From: Geomonas anaerohicana
GTDB lineage: Bacteria; Desulfobacterota; Desulfuromonadia; Geobacterales; Geobacteraceae
NCBI RefSeq assembly: GCF_016458305.1
Contig: NZ_JAEMHL010000018.1
Location: 1 to 53,190 of the forward strand
Length of the DNA stretch: 53,190 bases
Direction of reading: 5' to 3'
The position numbers and the translations under genes were made by a program. A model generated the notes under the pieces. It had not been told where the DNA came from, did not search any database, and worked only from the letters and a program-made list of their open reading frames with translations. Every line of letters begins with the position of its first letter. The stretch's first letter is position 1. Below are positions 7,809 to 16,468 of this stretch, in pieces.

Positions 7809-8731
7809 AATTGCTGATGAGCTTTCTTCTGGCGCTGCTCCTGGTGGTGCCGGGATGCAGCAGTGAGAAGAAGCAAACGGACGGCAAAATCCAGGTGGTG
7901 ACCACCCTGTTCCCGCTCTACGACTTCGCAAGGACCATCGGGGGGAACCGGGCCACGGTGACCCTGCTGCTCCCGCCCGGCGTCGAGCCGCATTCCTTCG
8001 AGCCGCGCCCGGAGGACGTGGTCCGGGTGAACCGTGCCGACCTCTTCATCTATACCAATGCGGCCATGGAGCCGTGGGCGGCCAACATCATCTCCGGCCT
8101 GGACCGCGGCAAGGTCGAGGTGGTCGAGGGGGGAAAGGGAATCCCGCTGATGCAGGGGCCGGTGTCGGACCAGCACCGCTGCGAGCATGACGCCCACGAA
8201 GGGAAGGGTGTGGATCCCCACATCTGGCTCGACTTCGACAACGCCCGTACCATCGCCAGGAACATACTGGCCGCCTACGTCGCGCGCGATCCTGCCAACA
8301 AGGCTTTCTATCAGCAGAACGCCGCCAAGCTGGACGGCCAGTTGGCAGCCCTGGATCAGCAATATAAGGAGACCCTGGCCCAGTGCCCGAAGAAGGTGCT
8401 GCTGCATGGGGGGCACTACGCTTTCGGCTATCTCGCCCGGCGCTATGGACTGAAATACATCTCCGCTTCGGCGGTGAACGCCGATGCCGAGCCCACCCCG
8501 GCGAAGCTGGCCGAACTGGTGCAGGTGATGCGCCGCGAGCACCTGAACTACGTCTATACCGAGGAGCTGCTGAGCCCCCGGATCGCCGAGACCATCGCCC
8601 GCGAGACCGGCGCCAAGGTGCTCATGCTGCGCGCCGGGCACAACGTGACCAAGGACGACCTGCAGCGCGGCGTCACCTTCATCTCCCTCATGGAAGAAAA
8701 TCTCCGCAACCTGAAGACGGGACTGCAATGA
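7805..8731 (+). CDS. znuA: Zinc ABC transporter substrate-binding lipoprotein ZnuA
   Basis: A 308-aa cluster A-I solute-binding protein. The N-terminus is a lipoprotein signal with lipobox LVVPGC (Cys at about 17). Metal-ligand signatures are GVEPHSFEPRPEDV (first His), a short His/Asp/Glu-rich loop HRCEHDAHEGKGVDPHIWLD (about 127-146) typical of zinc rather than manganese binders, LHGGHYAFGYLARRYGL (third ligand) and YTEELLSPRIAETIARETG. It captures zinc in the periplasm for ZnuBC. The start at 7805 overlaps the zur stop. An upstream in-frame ATG at 7772 is inside zur and would spoil the signal peptide. Confidence 0.92.
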   Translation: MKLLMSFLLALLLVVPGCSSEKKQTDGKIQVVTTLFPLYDFARTIGGNRATVTLLLPPGVEPHSFEPRPEDVVRVNRADLFIYTNAAMEPWAANIISGLDRGKVEVVEGGKGIPLMQGPVSDQHRCEHDAHEGKGVDPHIWLDFDNARTIARNILAAYVARDPANKAFYQQNAAKLDGQLAALDQQYKETLAQCPKKVLLHGGHYAFGYLARRYGLKYISASAVNADAEPTPAKLAELVQVMRREHLNYVYTEELLSPRIAETIARETGAKVLMLRAGHNVTKDDLQRGVTFISLMEENLRNLKTGLQ

Positions 8732-9480
8732 ACGAAAAAGCTCTCAGCGTGCGCAACCTCTGCGCCGGCTACCACGGCAGCGAGGTGCTGCAGGACATCA
8801 GCTTCAGCGTTAACGCCGGTGACTACGTCGGGATCTGCGGCCCCAACGGGTCGGGCAAGAGCACCATGATCAAGATCATCCTGCAACTGCTGGCACCCAC
8901 CTCAGGAGAGGTCTCGGTTTTGGGGACGCCGCAGGCCTCCTTCCGCGACTGGCACCGGATCGGCTACCTGCCGCAGGGGCTGCAGTTCTTCAACCCGCAC
9001 TTCCCGGCCACCGTGGACGAGGTTATCCGCCTGGGGCGGCTCTCCGCCAAGAAATTCCCGCGCCGTTTCAACCGCGACGACGCCTGGGCCGTGGACCGGA
9101 CCATGGAGTGGATGGGGATCTCCCACATCAGGGGTGCGATGATCGGGGAGCTCTCCGGTGGGCTGAGGCAGCGGGTGCTGCTGGCCCGGGCGCTGGTGAA
9201 CGACCCGGCGCTGCTGGTCATGGACGAGCCGACCACGGCGCTCGACCCGGAGACCAGGGAGAGTTTCTACAAGCTCATCTTCGAGATGAACCGGGAGAAG
9301 CAGTGCACCGTGCTCCTGGTCACCCACGACACGGCCACCATAGGCAAGTACGCCTCGCACCTTTTGTACCTGGACAAAAAGGTGGTCTTCTACGGCAGTT
9401 TTGACGATTTCTGCAACTCCAGCGAGATGACCGGGTTCTTCGGTGAGCACGGGCAGCACCTGGTTTGCCATAGGCATTAG
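8728..9480 (+). CDS. znuC: Zinc ABC transporter ATP-binding protein ZnuC
   Basis: A 250-aa ABC ATPase. Walker A is GPNGSGKST (about 36-44), the Q-loop region is LPQGLQF, the signature is LSGGLRQR (about 143-150), Walker B is LLVMDEPTTALD and the switch histidine is in LLVTHD. It energises zinc import by ZnuB/ZnuA. The ATG at 8728 overlaps the znuA stop (ATGA), so zur, znuA and znuC are all chained by 4-bp overlaps. Confidence 0.92.
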   Translation: MNEKALSVRNLCAGYHGSEVLQDISFSVNAGDYVGICGPNGSGKSTMIKIILQLLAPTSGEVSVLGTPQASFRDWHRIGYLPQGLQFFNPHFPATVDEVIRLGRLSAKKFPRRFNRDDAWAVDRTMEWMGISHIRGAMIGELSGGLRQRVLLARALVNDPALLVMDEPTTALDPETRESFYKLIFEMNREKQCTVLLVTHDTATIGKYASHLLYLDKKVVFYGSFDDFCNSSEMTGFFGEHGQHLVCHRH

Positions 9481-9490
9481 AGGTTTTGAA

Positions 9491-10315
9491 ATGAATCTGA
9501 ACGAGATGCTCAGCTACGGCTTTATGCAGAGGGCGCTTGTCGGCGGGTCGCTGATCGCGATCCTCTGCTCTGTGCTCGGGGTGTTCCTCGTGCTGCGCAG
9601 GCTTTCGCTGATCGGCGACGGCCTGGCCCACGTCACCTTCGGCAGCGTGGCGCTGGCACTTTTCTTCCGGCTGCACTCGGTCTACATGACCCTCTCCATC
9701 ATCCCGGTGGTGCTGGCGTCAGCCCTGGGCATCCTGAAGCTGGCCCAGAAGGCACGGATCTACGGTGACGCCGCCATCGGCATGGTCTCCGCCATCGGCA
9801 TCGCGACCGGCGTGCTGCTCGCCAGCGTTGCCGGCGGCTTCAACGTCGACCTTTTCAGCTACCTCTTCGGCAACATCCTCTCCATCAGTTCCAGCGAGCT
9901 GTGTATCGCGGCCGCGCTGTTTGTCATCGTCATCGCCGGCGTGATCATGTTCTACAACGAACTCTTCGCCAGCACCTTCGACGAGGAACTCGCCAAGAGC
10001 TCAGGCCTCAACACGGACCGCATCAACACGGTGCTCGTGCTCTTGACCGCCCTCACCGTGGTGCTTGCCATGAAGGTGGTGGGCATCATGCTGATCTCGG
10101 CGCTCCTCATCCTCCCGGCCGTCTCGGCCCTGCAGATCGCCAAGGGCTTCAAGACCGCCATCGTATCGGCGGCGGGAATCGGGGTGGCCACCGTCATCTG
10201 CGGTATTTCCCTCTCGTTCGTCATGAACCTCCCCACCGGTGCCACCATCGTGCTGATCAACTTCATCGTTTTTCTCTGCGCCTTTGCCGCCCGCACCTTG
10301 CTGCGGCACCCCTGA
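9491..10315 (+). CDS. znuB: Zinc ABC transporter permease ZnuB
   Basis: A 274-aa polytopic ABC-3 family permease with about eight hydrophobic segments. Family landmarks are GVFLVLRRLSLIGDGLAHVTFGSVAL (about 32-57) and the cytoplasmic coupling region TFDEELAKSSGLNT. A segment rich in VVGIMLISALLILPA sits near residues 195-210. The ATG at 9491 is 10 bp after znuC and has only a weak GAGG upstream. It is the last gene of the zur operon. Confidence 0.92.
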   Translation: MNLNEMLSYGFMQRALVGGSLIAILCSVLGVFLVLRRLSLIGDGLAHVTFGSVALALFFRLHSVYMTLSIIPVVLASALGILKLAQKARIYGDAAIGMVSAIGIATGVLLASVAGGFNVDLFSYLFGNILSISSSELCIAAALFVIVIAGVIMFYNELFASTFDEELAKSSGLNTDRINTVLVLLTALTVVLAMKVVGIMLISALLILPAVSALQIAKGFKTAIVSAAGIGVATVICGISLSFVMNLPTGATIVLINFIVFLCAFAARTLLRHP

Positions 10316-10374
10316 AGCTGCGCCACTTTTTTTACCTGCCCGATTAACTTTCCGGGAGCACCGCCGATAAGGAC

Positions 10375-10396
10375 AATGGCGGATTTTTCCGCCATT
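10375..10396. terminator. Hairpin after znuB
   Basis: AATGGCGGA/TCCGCCATT form a perfect 9-bp stem with a TTTT loop. There is no T run after it on the plus strand, so it may be a 3' stabilising hairpin or weak terminator rather than an efficient intrinsic terminator. Confidence 0.45.
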
Positions 10397-10414
10397 ACCT
10401 GACGAGGCGGCGGG

Positions 10415-11575
10415 ATGATAGAGGCAAAGGGATGGGTAACTGCGCAGGTCGGCGAGAGGTTCGCCGGCCATAACCGGGTGCTGGGGGTGATCGCGTCACT
10501 CCTGGTCGGGCTGGTGTTGCTCGACATCTACCTGGTCCCCCTGCCGCATCCCGGCGCCACGTGGGTGGCCATTGCTTCGCTTGTCCTTGTGATCTCCCTG
10601 CTCTTCACGCGACGCCTGCTCCCCAACGGCCAACTGAAGGCCTCGCTGGAGTTGGTGCTGCTGCTGGTCTACCTGCTCGCCGTCTGCTGGTTCACCGGCA
10701 GGACCGACAGCCCCTTCATCTCTGCCATTTACCTGGTGCTGATGGCGACCTCGCTCACGCTGGGAAGGCGCATCACCTACCTCATGGCCGGGCTCGCGGT
10801 TGCCTCCTATTCCCTCTTGGCTGCCGGTGAGTCCCCGCCGCTTTGGAGCCAGGTGCCGGGTTACCTGATCCGCGTTTTCCCCTTCATCCTGATCGCCCAT
10901 GTCGGCGCCATCCTGGCCGGCGAGACCGAGGCCGCCCACGCCGAAGTCGAGCGCCTGTCGCTTACCGACGACCTCACCGAACTGAACAACATGCGCAGTT
11001 TTGAGGCGCTTGCCCTGCAGCAGGAACGGGTTTCACGCCGTTACCGGACCCCCTTCGCCATCTGTATGCTGGACGCCGACAACCTGAAGCAGATCAACGA
11101 CCGCTACGGCCATCTGGCCGGGACGGAGCTGATCAAGTGGACCGCACGGGTGATCCGCTCCAACATCCGGGAGAGCGACATCGCGGCCCGCTTCGGCGGG
11201 GACGAGTTCATCATCCTCTATGCCGACCACGACAAGGAGCAGATCCTCCCCGCGGTGGAGCGCATCGTCCGTGCCATGAACTCCTGCCCTTTCAGCTACG
11301 AAGGCGACATGATCGACTGCACCCTGTCGGCAGGGATCGCCTCTTTCCCTTGGGACGGCGACGACCTGAAGAGCGTGGTGAAGCAGGCGGACCTGGCCAT
11401 GTACCGCAGCAAGCGGCTGGGCAAGAACCGGGTGTCACTGGCGGAATCGGAGCGGGAGCAGGCGGGGGAGCGGGAGCAACTACAGGTACGGGGAGAACAG
11501 CTTCGCGGCCGCGTCCCGAAGCTTGACGGGAAGCGAGCGGGCGTCCACCTCGGCGAGGGTGATCTCACGAGATAG
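10415..11575 (+). CDS. Membrane diguanylate cyclase (GGDEF)
   Basis: A 386-aa protein that should make c-di-GMP. Residues about 20-170 hold about six transmembrane helices with no recognised extracellular sensor. A short linker leads to the GGDEF domain: LSLTDDLTELNN (about 181-192), MLDADNLKQINDRYGH, and the active site RFGGDEF with GGDEF at 261-265. The inhibitory I-site RxxD is present as RESD (252-255), exactly five residues before GGDEF, so product inhibition is expected. The C-terminal tail of about 30 residues is charged, and its codons overlap the 3' end of the convergent cardiolipin synthase gene by 96 bp. Confidence 0.92.
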   Translation: MIEAKGWVTAQVGERFAGHNRVLGVIASLLVGLVLLDIYLVPLPHPGATWVAIASLVLVISLLFTRRLLPNGQLKASLELVLLLVYLLAVCWFTGRTDSPFISAIYLVLMATSLTLGRRITYLMAGLAVASYSLLAAGESPPLWSQVPGYLIRVFPFILIAHVGAILAGETEAAHAEVERLSLTDDLTELNNMRSFEALALQQERVSRRYRTPFAICMLDADNLKQINDRYGHLAGTELIKWTARVIRSNIRESDIAARFGGDEFIILYADHDKEQILPAVERIVRAMNSCPFSYEGDMIDCTLSAGIASFPWDGDDLKSVVKQADLAMYRSKRLGKNRVSLAESEREQAGEREQLQVRGEQLRGRVPKLDGKRAGVHLGEGDLTR

Positions 11576-12910
11576 CGCCAGCGTGGCTTGGCAGCGGTCC
11601 TCGAGTTGGGCGGCAAAGTTGAGGTCGTAGACCTCGAGGTTGAATTCGAAGTTGAGCCTGAGGCTTCTGGGGTCGAGGTTGGCGCTGCCGATCAGGCTCC
11701 AGCTACGGTCCACCACCATGAACTTGCTGTGCACGAAGGGGGCTGGCTGGGCGTAGATGCACACACCCTGCTGCAAAAGCTCCCACAGGTAGGAGTTGCT
11801 GGCCCACTGCACGTATGGGAGGTTGTTGACTTCCGGGAGCACCAGGGTGATCTCCACGCCGCGCAGTGCGGCGGTGATCAGGGCCGAGATGAGCGGCCGG
11901 TCCGGGATGAAGTAGGGGGTTACGATGGTGACCGTGCGCCTGGCGCAGGAGAGCGCCCCCAGGATGATCCAGTTCAGCTTCCTGAAGTCCTTGTCGGGGC
12001 CGTCGCTGACCGCCCGCACCAGGGCCGTCCCCGCCTCGGAGAGCGGGGGGAAGTAGCGCGCGTCGGTGAGCTGTTTTCCCTTGGCGAAGTGCCAGTCTTC
12101 CAGGAAGGTGCGCTGCAGGTCGGCGACCACCGGGCCGGTAACCTGGAAGTGCAGGTCTTTCACCACCGGCGGCGGGCCGTTGACCATGTGCCTGCTGCCG
12201 ATGTTCATCCCCCCGGTAAAGCCGGTCATCCCGTCCACCACCATGATCTTGCGGTGGTTGCGCAGGTTCATGTATCCCCCCGGCCGCAGGGGGAGAAACC
12301 GCATGAACTCCACTTTGGAACCCTTCAGCAGTTCCCACGCCGTGGGCACCGAGTACTTTTCCCCCAGGCTGTCCACGATGACCCGCACCTCCACCCCCCG
12401 GTTCGCCGCCCGCGTCAGCGCCCTGATGAAGCGTTTCCCGGTCTCGTCGCCATCGAAGATGTAGGTGGAAAGGTGCACCGAGGACTGTGCCGCGTCGATG
12501 GCGGCGAGCATGGCGGGATAGGCCTCCTCGCCGTTTTCCAGGGGGACCAGGTGGTTGCCGGGCAGGAGCTGCGTGCTCACCACGCGTTCGGAAAGGTTGC
12601 GCAATTCCCTGAGGTAGGAAAGTTCTCCCGGGAGTTTGGTGGGGGGAAGGTCGGCCGGCGGCTGGGGCAGGACCGGGGCGGGGCCGGCTTCCCGGTGCCA
12701 GCGCTTGGCGCGGCTGTAGATCCGGTTCACCCCCATGCCCCAGTAGAAGAGCGGGCCGAAAAACGGGATGGCGAGGCAGGTGAGGATCCACCCCAGTGCC
12801 GACCGGGGATCGCGCTTGTTGATCAGCGCGTGACCTGCGGAAAGGATGGCCAGCGAGGTCAGGGAGACCAAAAGAAGTGTGGTGAAGATGTGGTCCAGCA
12901 CGTGTGCCAT
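11480..12910 (-). CDS. cls: Cardiolipin synthase
   Basis: A 476-aa phospholipase D-superfamily enzyme that condenses two phosphatidylglycerols to cardiolipin. Two N-terminal membrane helices (about 5-60) with the PLDc_N motif DPRSALGWILTCLAIPFFGPLFYW precede two HKD motifs: NHRKIMVVDG (H219, K221, D226) and VHSKFMVVDRSWSLIGSANLDPRS (H394, K396, D401). Both are intact. The ATG at 12910 is used. An in-frame GTG at 12946 is also possible, and neither has a good ribosome binding site. The 3' end overlaps the GGDEF gene tail-to-tail. Confidence 0.92.
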   Translation of the reverse strand: MAHVLDHIFTTLLLVSLTSLAILSAGHALINKRDPRSALGWILTCLAIPFFGPLFYWGMGVNRIYSRAKRWHREAGPAPVLPQPPADLPPTKLPGELSYLRELRNLSERVVSTQLLPGNHLVPLENGEEAYPAMLAAIDAAQSSVHLSTYIFDGDETGKRFIRALTRAANRGVEVRVIVDSLGEKYSVPTAWELLKGSKVEFMRFLPLRPGGYMNLRNHRKIMVVDGMTGFTGGMNIGSRHMVNGPPPVVKDLHFQVTGPVVADLQRTFLEDWHFAKGKQLTDARYFPPLSEAGTALVRAVSDGPDKDFRKLNWIILGALSCARRTVTIVTPYFIPDRPLISALITAALRGVEITLVLPEVNNLPYVQWASNSYLWELLQQGVCIYAQPAPFVHSKFMVVDRSWSLIGSANLDPRSLRLNFEFNLEVYDLNFAAQLEDRCQATLALSREITLAEVDARSLPVKLRDAAAKLFSPYL

Positions 12911-12965
12911 AAGGATTGAGCCTGTCGTCAACAACGCATCCGGCACAAGGCCGTCATATCAATTA

Positions 12966-12991
12966 AAAAGAGGGCGGCATGGCTGCCGCCC
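12966..12991 (-). terminator. Rho-independent terminator of the thioredoxin-fold gene
   Basis: An 8-bp stem GGGCGGCA/TGCCGCCC (12972-12979 with 12984-12991) with a 4-nt loop is followed on the minus strand by TCTTTTTAATT. It separates the thioredoxin-like gene from cls. Confidence 0.85.
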
Positions 12992-13025
12992 CCCGGTGGA
13001 AATTGGCAACCCGGTGGTGCGGAGA

Positions 13026-13586
13026 TCAAAGCAGCGTGAAGGGCTGGGCTCGCTTGGTCCAGTCGCTGTCCGGGTACTCCTTGGAGAGCTGCTGGTAGAT
13101 GTCCTTCAGGGCCGCGGGGTCGTGGCTCGAGCTGAAGCGGGCCACGCCGCGCAGGTACACCGCCTCGGGCGCCGCCGCGCATTTCGGGCAGCCGTTCAAC
13201 AGGGTGGTTAACTGGATCACCGCCTCGTTGAACTGGCCGTTGTCCAGGCTCGCCTTGGCCATCCCCAAGAGCACCGATCCGACGATCTCGTCGGGAGGGA
13301 GGTAGCCGACCGTGCGCTGGTGCTCGCGCCCGTACAGGTCGAGGGTGATCAGGGTCGGGGTCCAGGAGATGCGGAAGTCGCCGGTCTGGGTGGTGGAGGA
13401 AACGGGAACCCTGACTGGAATCACCCGGTCCGAAAGGAAGTTGACCACAGCCTCATCGGCGAAGGTGACCTCTTCCATCTGCTTGCATCCGATACATTGC
13501 GGGCTGAAGAATTCGAGCAGAACGGTCTTCTGTTCAGCCTTCGCCCGAGCCAGCGCTTTTCCCATGTCCGCTTCCCAAGGTATCAT
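13026..13586 (-). CDS. Thioredoxin-fold protein with helical (TPR-like) C-terminus
   Basis: A 186-aa protein without a signal peptide. Residues about 1-105 fit the thioredoxin_7 family: VLLEFFSPQCIGCKQMEE has the redox pair CIGC (about 31-34) and SWTPTLITLD supplies the cis-proline. Residues about 110-186 look like one or two TPR helices (FNEAVIQLTTLLNGCPKCAAAPEAVYLRGVARF), carrying a second CPKC pair. The likely role is a cytoplasmic thiol reductase or redox-sensing partner. The substrate is unknown. The ATG at 13586 follows GGAGG closely. It is divergent from rsmB. Confidence 0.75.
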   Translation of the reverse strand: MIPWEADMGKALARAKAEQKTVLLEFFSPQCIGCKQMEEVTFADEAVVNFLSDRVIPVRVPVSSTTQTGDFRISWTPTLITLDLYGREHQRTVGYLPPDEIVGSVLLGMAKASLDNGQFNEAVIQLTTLLNGCPKCAAAPEAVYLRGVARFSSSHDPAALKDIYQQLSKEYPDSDWTKRAQPFTLL

Positions 13587-13626
13587 GGTTAAACCCTCCT
13601 CCCGGTTATCATTAAACCCACGCTAA

Positions 13627-13654
13627 AGGGTAGCCTTTGGATTTCATGTGTCAA
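13627..13654 (-). promoter_or_regulatory. Candidate promoter of the thioredoxin-fold gene
   Basis: On the minus strand TTGACA (complement of 13649-13654) is followed after 16 bp by TACCCT (complement of 13627-13632). The -10 match is weak. It is arranged back-to-back with the rsmB promoter. Confidence 0.4.
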
Positions 13655-13667
13655 GTCCCCTAACCGC

Positions 13668-13695
13668 TTGCAGTTTTGGGCGAAATGCATATAAT
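13668..13695 (+). promoter_or_regulatory. Promoter of rsmB-rpe
   Basis: TTGCAG at 13668-13673, a 16-bp spacer and a perfect TATAAT at 13690-13695 predict a transcript start near 13702. The -10 box overlaps the in-frame ATG at 13694, so that ATG cannot be the translation start on this transcript. Confidence 0.75.
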
Positions 13696-13738
13696 GAATC
13701 CGGCCCAGCCCAGACACTCACGCCTGAAAGGAAGTATT

Positions 13739-15088
13739 TTGTCCAGCAAAAACCCGCGCCGCGCCGCCTTCGATATCCTGCTTCGCATCGAAAAAGAGAA
13801 GTCCTTCGCAGACATCCTGATAGACCACGAACTGTCCAAGGACATGATCAAGGGGGCCGATCGCGGCCTGCTCACCGAACTGGTGTACGGCGTGCTGCGC
13901 CGCCAGGGGACCCTGGACCACATCATCGGGCAGTTTTCCAAGCAGCGCACCGACAAGCTCGAGCTGTACGTGCTGCTCCTGTTGCGCCTGGGGCTGTACC
14001 AGTGCTTCTTCCTGGACCGCGTGCCGGTTTCCGCCGCGGTGAACGAGACGGTGAAGCTCGCCAAGGAGCTCGCGCCGCGTGCTTCCGGCTTCATCAACGC
14101 CATCCTGAGAAACGCCGACCGCAACCGCGACAACATCAGTTACCCGGACCGGGCCGAGAACCCGGTGGGCTACCTGGCGGTGCGCTACTCTCACCCCGCC
14201 TGGCTCACCAGGCAGTGGTGCGACCAGTTGGGTGTGGACGGGGCCGAGGAACTCGCTGCCGCCATGTCCGAGCCGCCGCCGTTCACCATCCGGGTCAACA
14301 CCCTGCGCACCTCGCGCGAGGCGCTCATGGCGCGCCTGGCCGAGGAGGGGATCAACTGCGGCGAGACCCGCTGGTCTCCGGACGGCATCCGGCTGAACCA
14401 GTCCGGGCTCATCTCGCGGCTCCCTTCCTTCCGGGACGGGCTCTTCACCGTGCAGGACGAGTCCTCGCAACTGGCACCCCTGTTCCTGGCGCCGGAAAAG
14501 GGTGACCGGGTGCTGGACGCCTGCGCGGCCCCGGGCGGGAAGACAACCCAGATCGCCCAGCTCATGGGGGACTCCGGCGAGATCTACGCCTGCGACGTCA
14601 ACCATAAGAAGCTCAGGCTGATCAAGGAGACCTGCGACCGGCTCGGCATCACCTCGGTGCGCACCTTCACCATGGACGCCACCACGCCGTCGCCGGCCAT
14701 CAAGGAGGTCACCTTCCAGAGGATCCTGGTGGACGCCCCCTGCTCGGGGCTGGGCGTGATCCGGCGCAACCCGGAAGGGAAGTGGAGCAAGTCCCCCGAC
14801 GACCTGCTGCAGCAGGCGCGCACCCAGGTAACCATCCTGGAGAACCTCTGCCGCTACCTGGAGAAAAACGGGACCCTCCTTTACGCCACCTGTTCCACCA
14901 GCGTCCAGGAGAATGAGTACGTCATCGACACCTTCCTGCGCGAGCATCCCGAATTCGTCGCCGAGGACCTGCGCACGCTCTTCCCCGAGTTTGCGCCGCT
15001 CTTTACCGAGCGCGGCTTCTTCAGGACCTGGCCGCACCGCGACGGCATGGACGGCTTCTTTGCCGCCCGTCTCAAGAAAATCAAGTAG
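13739..15088 (+). CDS. rsmB: 16S rRNA (cytosine-967-C5)-methyltransferase RsmB
   Basis: A 449-aa RNA methyltransferase. An N-terminal NusB-like domain (NPRRAAFDILLRIEKEKSFADILID ..., about 4-145) is followed by the SAM-dependent Nol1/Nop2/Sun domain: FTVQDESSQLAPLFL, VLDACAAPGGKTTQIAQLM (SAM loop, about 257-275), VDAPCSGLGVIRRNPEGKW and LLYATCSTSVQENEYV. The latter two hold the PC and TC cysteines used in catalysis. The start is TTG at 13739 with AAAGGAAG upstream. The ATG codons at 13676-13694 lie in the promoter. Followed by rpe at 8 bp. Confidence 0.93.
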   Translation: MSSKNPRRAAFDILLRIEKEKSFADILIDHELSKDMIKGADRGLLTELVYGVLRRQGTLDHIIGQFSKQRTDKLELYVLLLLRLGLYQCFFLDRVPVSAAVNETVKLAKELAPRASGFINAILRNADRNRDNISYPDRAENPVGYLAVRYSHPAWLTRQWCDQLGVDGAEELAAAMSEPPPFTIRVNTLRTSREALMARLAEEGINCGETRWSPDGIRLNQSGLISRLPSFRDGLFTVQDESSQLAPLFLAPEKGDRVLDACAAPGGKTTQIAQLMGDSGEIYACDVNHKKLRLIKETCDRLGITSVRTFTMDATTPSPAIKEVTFQRILVDAPCSGLGVIRRNPEGKWSKSPDDLLQQARTQVTILENLCRYLEKNGTLLYATCSTSVQENEYVIDTFLREHPEFVAEDLRTLFPEFAPLFTERGFFRTWPHRDGMDGFFAARLKKIK

Positions 15089-15096
15089 GAGAACCT

Positions 15097-15762
15097 ATGA
15101 AAAAGATTGCACCTTCCATACTTTCCGCCGATTTCGCCCGCCTGGGCGAGGAGATCAAGGCCATTGAGACCGCGGGCGCCGACTACGTCCACATCGACGT
15201 AATGGACGGCCAGTTCGTCCCCAACATCACCATCGGCCCGCTCATCGTCGAGGCCGCGCGCCGGGTGACCACGCTGCCGCTTGACGTGCACCTGATGATC
15301 GTGGACCCGGACCGCTACATCCCGGATTTCGCCAAGGCGGGGAGCGACATCATCGTGGTTCATGCCGAGGCGACCAACCACCTGCATCGCACCATCCAGT
15401 TGATCAAGTCCTTCGGCAAGAAGGCTGGCGTCTCGCTCAACCCGGCCACCCCCTTGAACGTGCTCGACTACGTCATGGAGGAACTGGACCTGATTCTCTT
15501 GATGACCGTGAACCCCGGGTTTGGCGGCCAGTCCTTCATCGAGGCCTGCATCCCGAAGATCCAGGCGCTCCGCGCCACCATGGACCGCAGGGGCGTGGAG
15601 GCGGAGCTCGAGGTGGACGGCGGCGTCAAGACGGACAACATCGCCCGCATCGCCCACGCCGGCGCCGACGTCTTCGTGGCCGGCAGCGCCGTCTTCAACT
15701 CGCCCGACTACGCGGCCACCATCGCCGAGCTGAAGCGGCGGGCCAAGGAGCCGGTGCTCTGA
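15097..15762 (+). CDS. rpe: Ribulose-phosphate 3-epimerase
   Basis: A 221-aa TIM-barrel enzyme interconverting D-ribulose 5-phosphate and D-xylulose 5-phosphate in the pentose phosphate pathway. Catalytic and metal-binding segments are IAPSILSADFARLGEE (Ser, catalytic Asp), YVHIDVMDGQFVPNIT (Asp), PLDVHLMI (His), LMTVNPGFGGQSFIE, EVDGGVKTDN (catalytic Asp) and GADVFVAGSAVF for phosphate. It lies 8 bp after rsmB with AGGAGA as ribosome binding site. The rsmB-rpe pairing suggests one transcript. Confidence 0.95.
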   Translation: MKKIAPSILSADFARLGEEIKAIETAGADYVHIDVMDGQFVPNITIGPLIVEAARRVTTLPLDVHLMIVDPDRYIPDFAKAGSDIIVVHAEATNHLHRTIQLIKSFGKKAGVSLNPATPLNVLDYVMEELDLILLMTVNPGFGGQSFIEACIPKIQALRATMDRRGVEAELEVDGGVKTDNIARIAHAGADVFVAGSAVFNSPDYAATIAELKRRAKEPVL

Positions 15763-15815
15763 TAGCCGAAAACGGGCAGGAACGGCCGGGGTCGCCGGCC
15801 GCGATCAGGGAGAGG

Positions 15816-16391
15816 TTGAAGACCTCTCTCGCGGCGCGCCGGCGCGTTGCCATGGAGGCGGGGCCGGTCCCCGCCGCCGTCCTGCTCCCCCTGTTCATGA
15901 AGAACGGGGAGTACCACATCCTCTTCACCAAGCGCACCACCCACCTCACCCACCACAGCGGCGAGATCTCCTTCCCCGGCGGGCGCTGCGAGCCAAGCGA
16001 CCGCGACAGCGCCGACACCGCCACCCGTGAGGCCTGGGAGGAGGTCGGCATCGACCCCGCCGACGTCGAGATCCTCGGTGAGCTGGACGACTGCCACTCC
16101 ATCCACAACTACCTGGTCACCCCCGTAGTCGGCATCTTTCCGGAAAACTACGTCCTCACCGTCAACGACGCCGAGATCGAACGGCTCATCGAGGTGCCGC
16201 TGTCGCACTTCTCCGAGCCCGGCGTGTACCGGGTCGAGTACTGGGACCACAAGGGGATCAAGAATTACCCTATGTACTTCTACCTCTACGGCGACGACGA
16301 GATCTGGGGGCTGACCGCCCGCATCCTGAAGAACTTCCTGGACGTGTTGTGGGGGGTGGAGCAGGCGGGGGAGGAGTCGGAGCAGTTCTAG
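15816..16391 (+). CDS. NUDIX hydrolase, CoA pyrophosphatase-like
   Basis: A 191-aa cytoplasmic NUDIX protein. The CoA-pyrophosphatase (NudL/PCD1) version of the box is present, FPGGRCEPSDRD followed by TREAWEEVGI (about 49-75), with LTHHSGEISFPGG just before it. It would hydrolyse CoA or its derivatives to 4'-phosphopantetheine and an adenosine bisphosphate. The proposed start is TTG at 15816, after AGGGAGAGG. The frame is open upstream to the rpe stop, and upstream codons (IRERL) resemble the usual family N-terminus, so translation may begin earlier at a rare codon. It is probably co-transcribed with rpe. Confidence 0.82.
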   Translation: MKTSLAARRRVAMEAGPVPAAVLLPLFMKNGEYHILFTKRTTHLTHHSGEISFPGGRCEPSDRDSADTATREAWEEVGIDPADVEILGELDDCHSIHNYLVTPVVGIFPENYVLTVNDAEIERLIEVPLSHFSEPGVYRVEYWDHKGIKNYPMYFYLYGDDEIWGLTARILKNFLDVLWGVEQAGEESEQF

Positions 16392-16415
16392 CGGGGCTCT
16401 TCAGCAGGATGCAAA

Positions 16416-16463
16416 GGGGACAGATACAAAGGGGACAGGCACCTTGCGGAGCCAGTCCCCTTT
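16416..16463. repeat. REP-like element, family 1 (half-element)
   Basis: GGGGACAGGCACC followed by GGAGCCAGTCCCC, preceded by a partial duplicate of the GGGGACAG arm. It matches one arm of the inverted pairs at 123-230 and 48240-48343. It fills the gap between the convergent nudix and TraB-like genes. Confidence 0.8.
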
Positions 16464-16468
16464 CGGTT

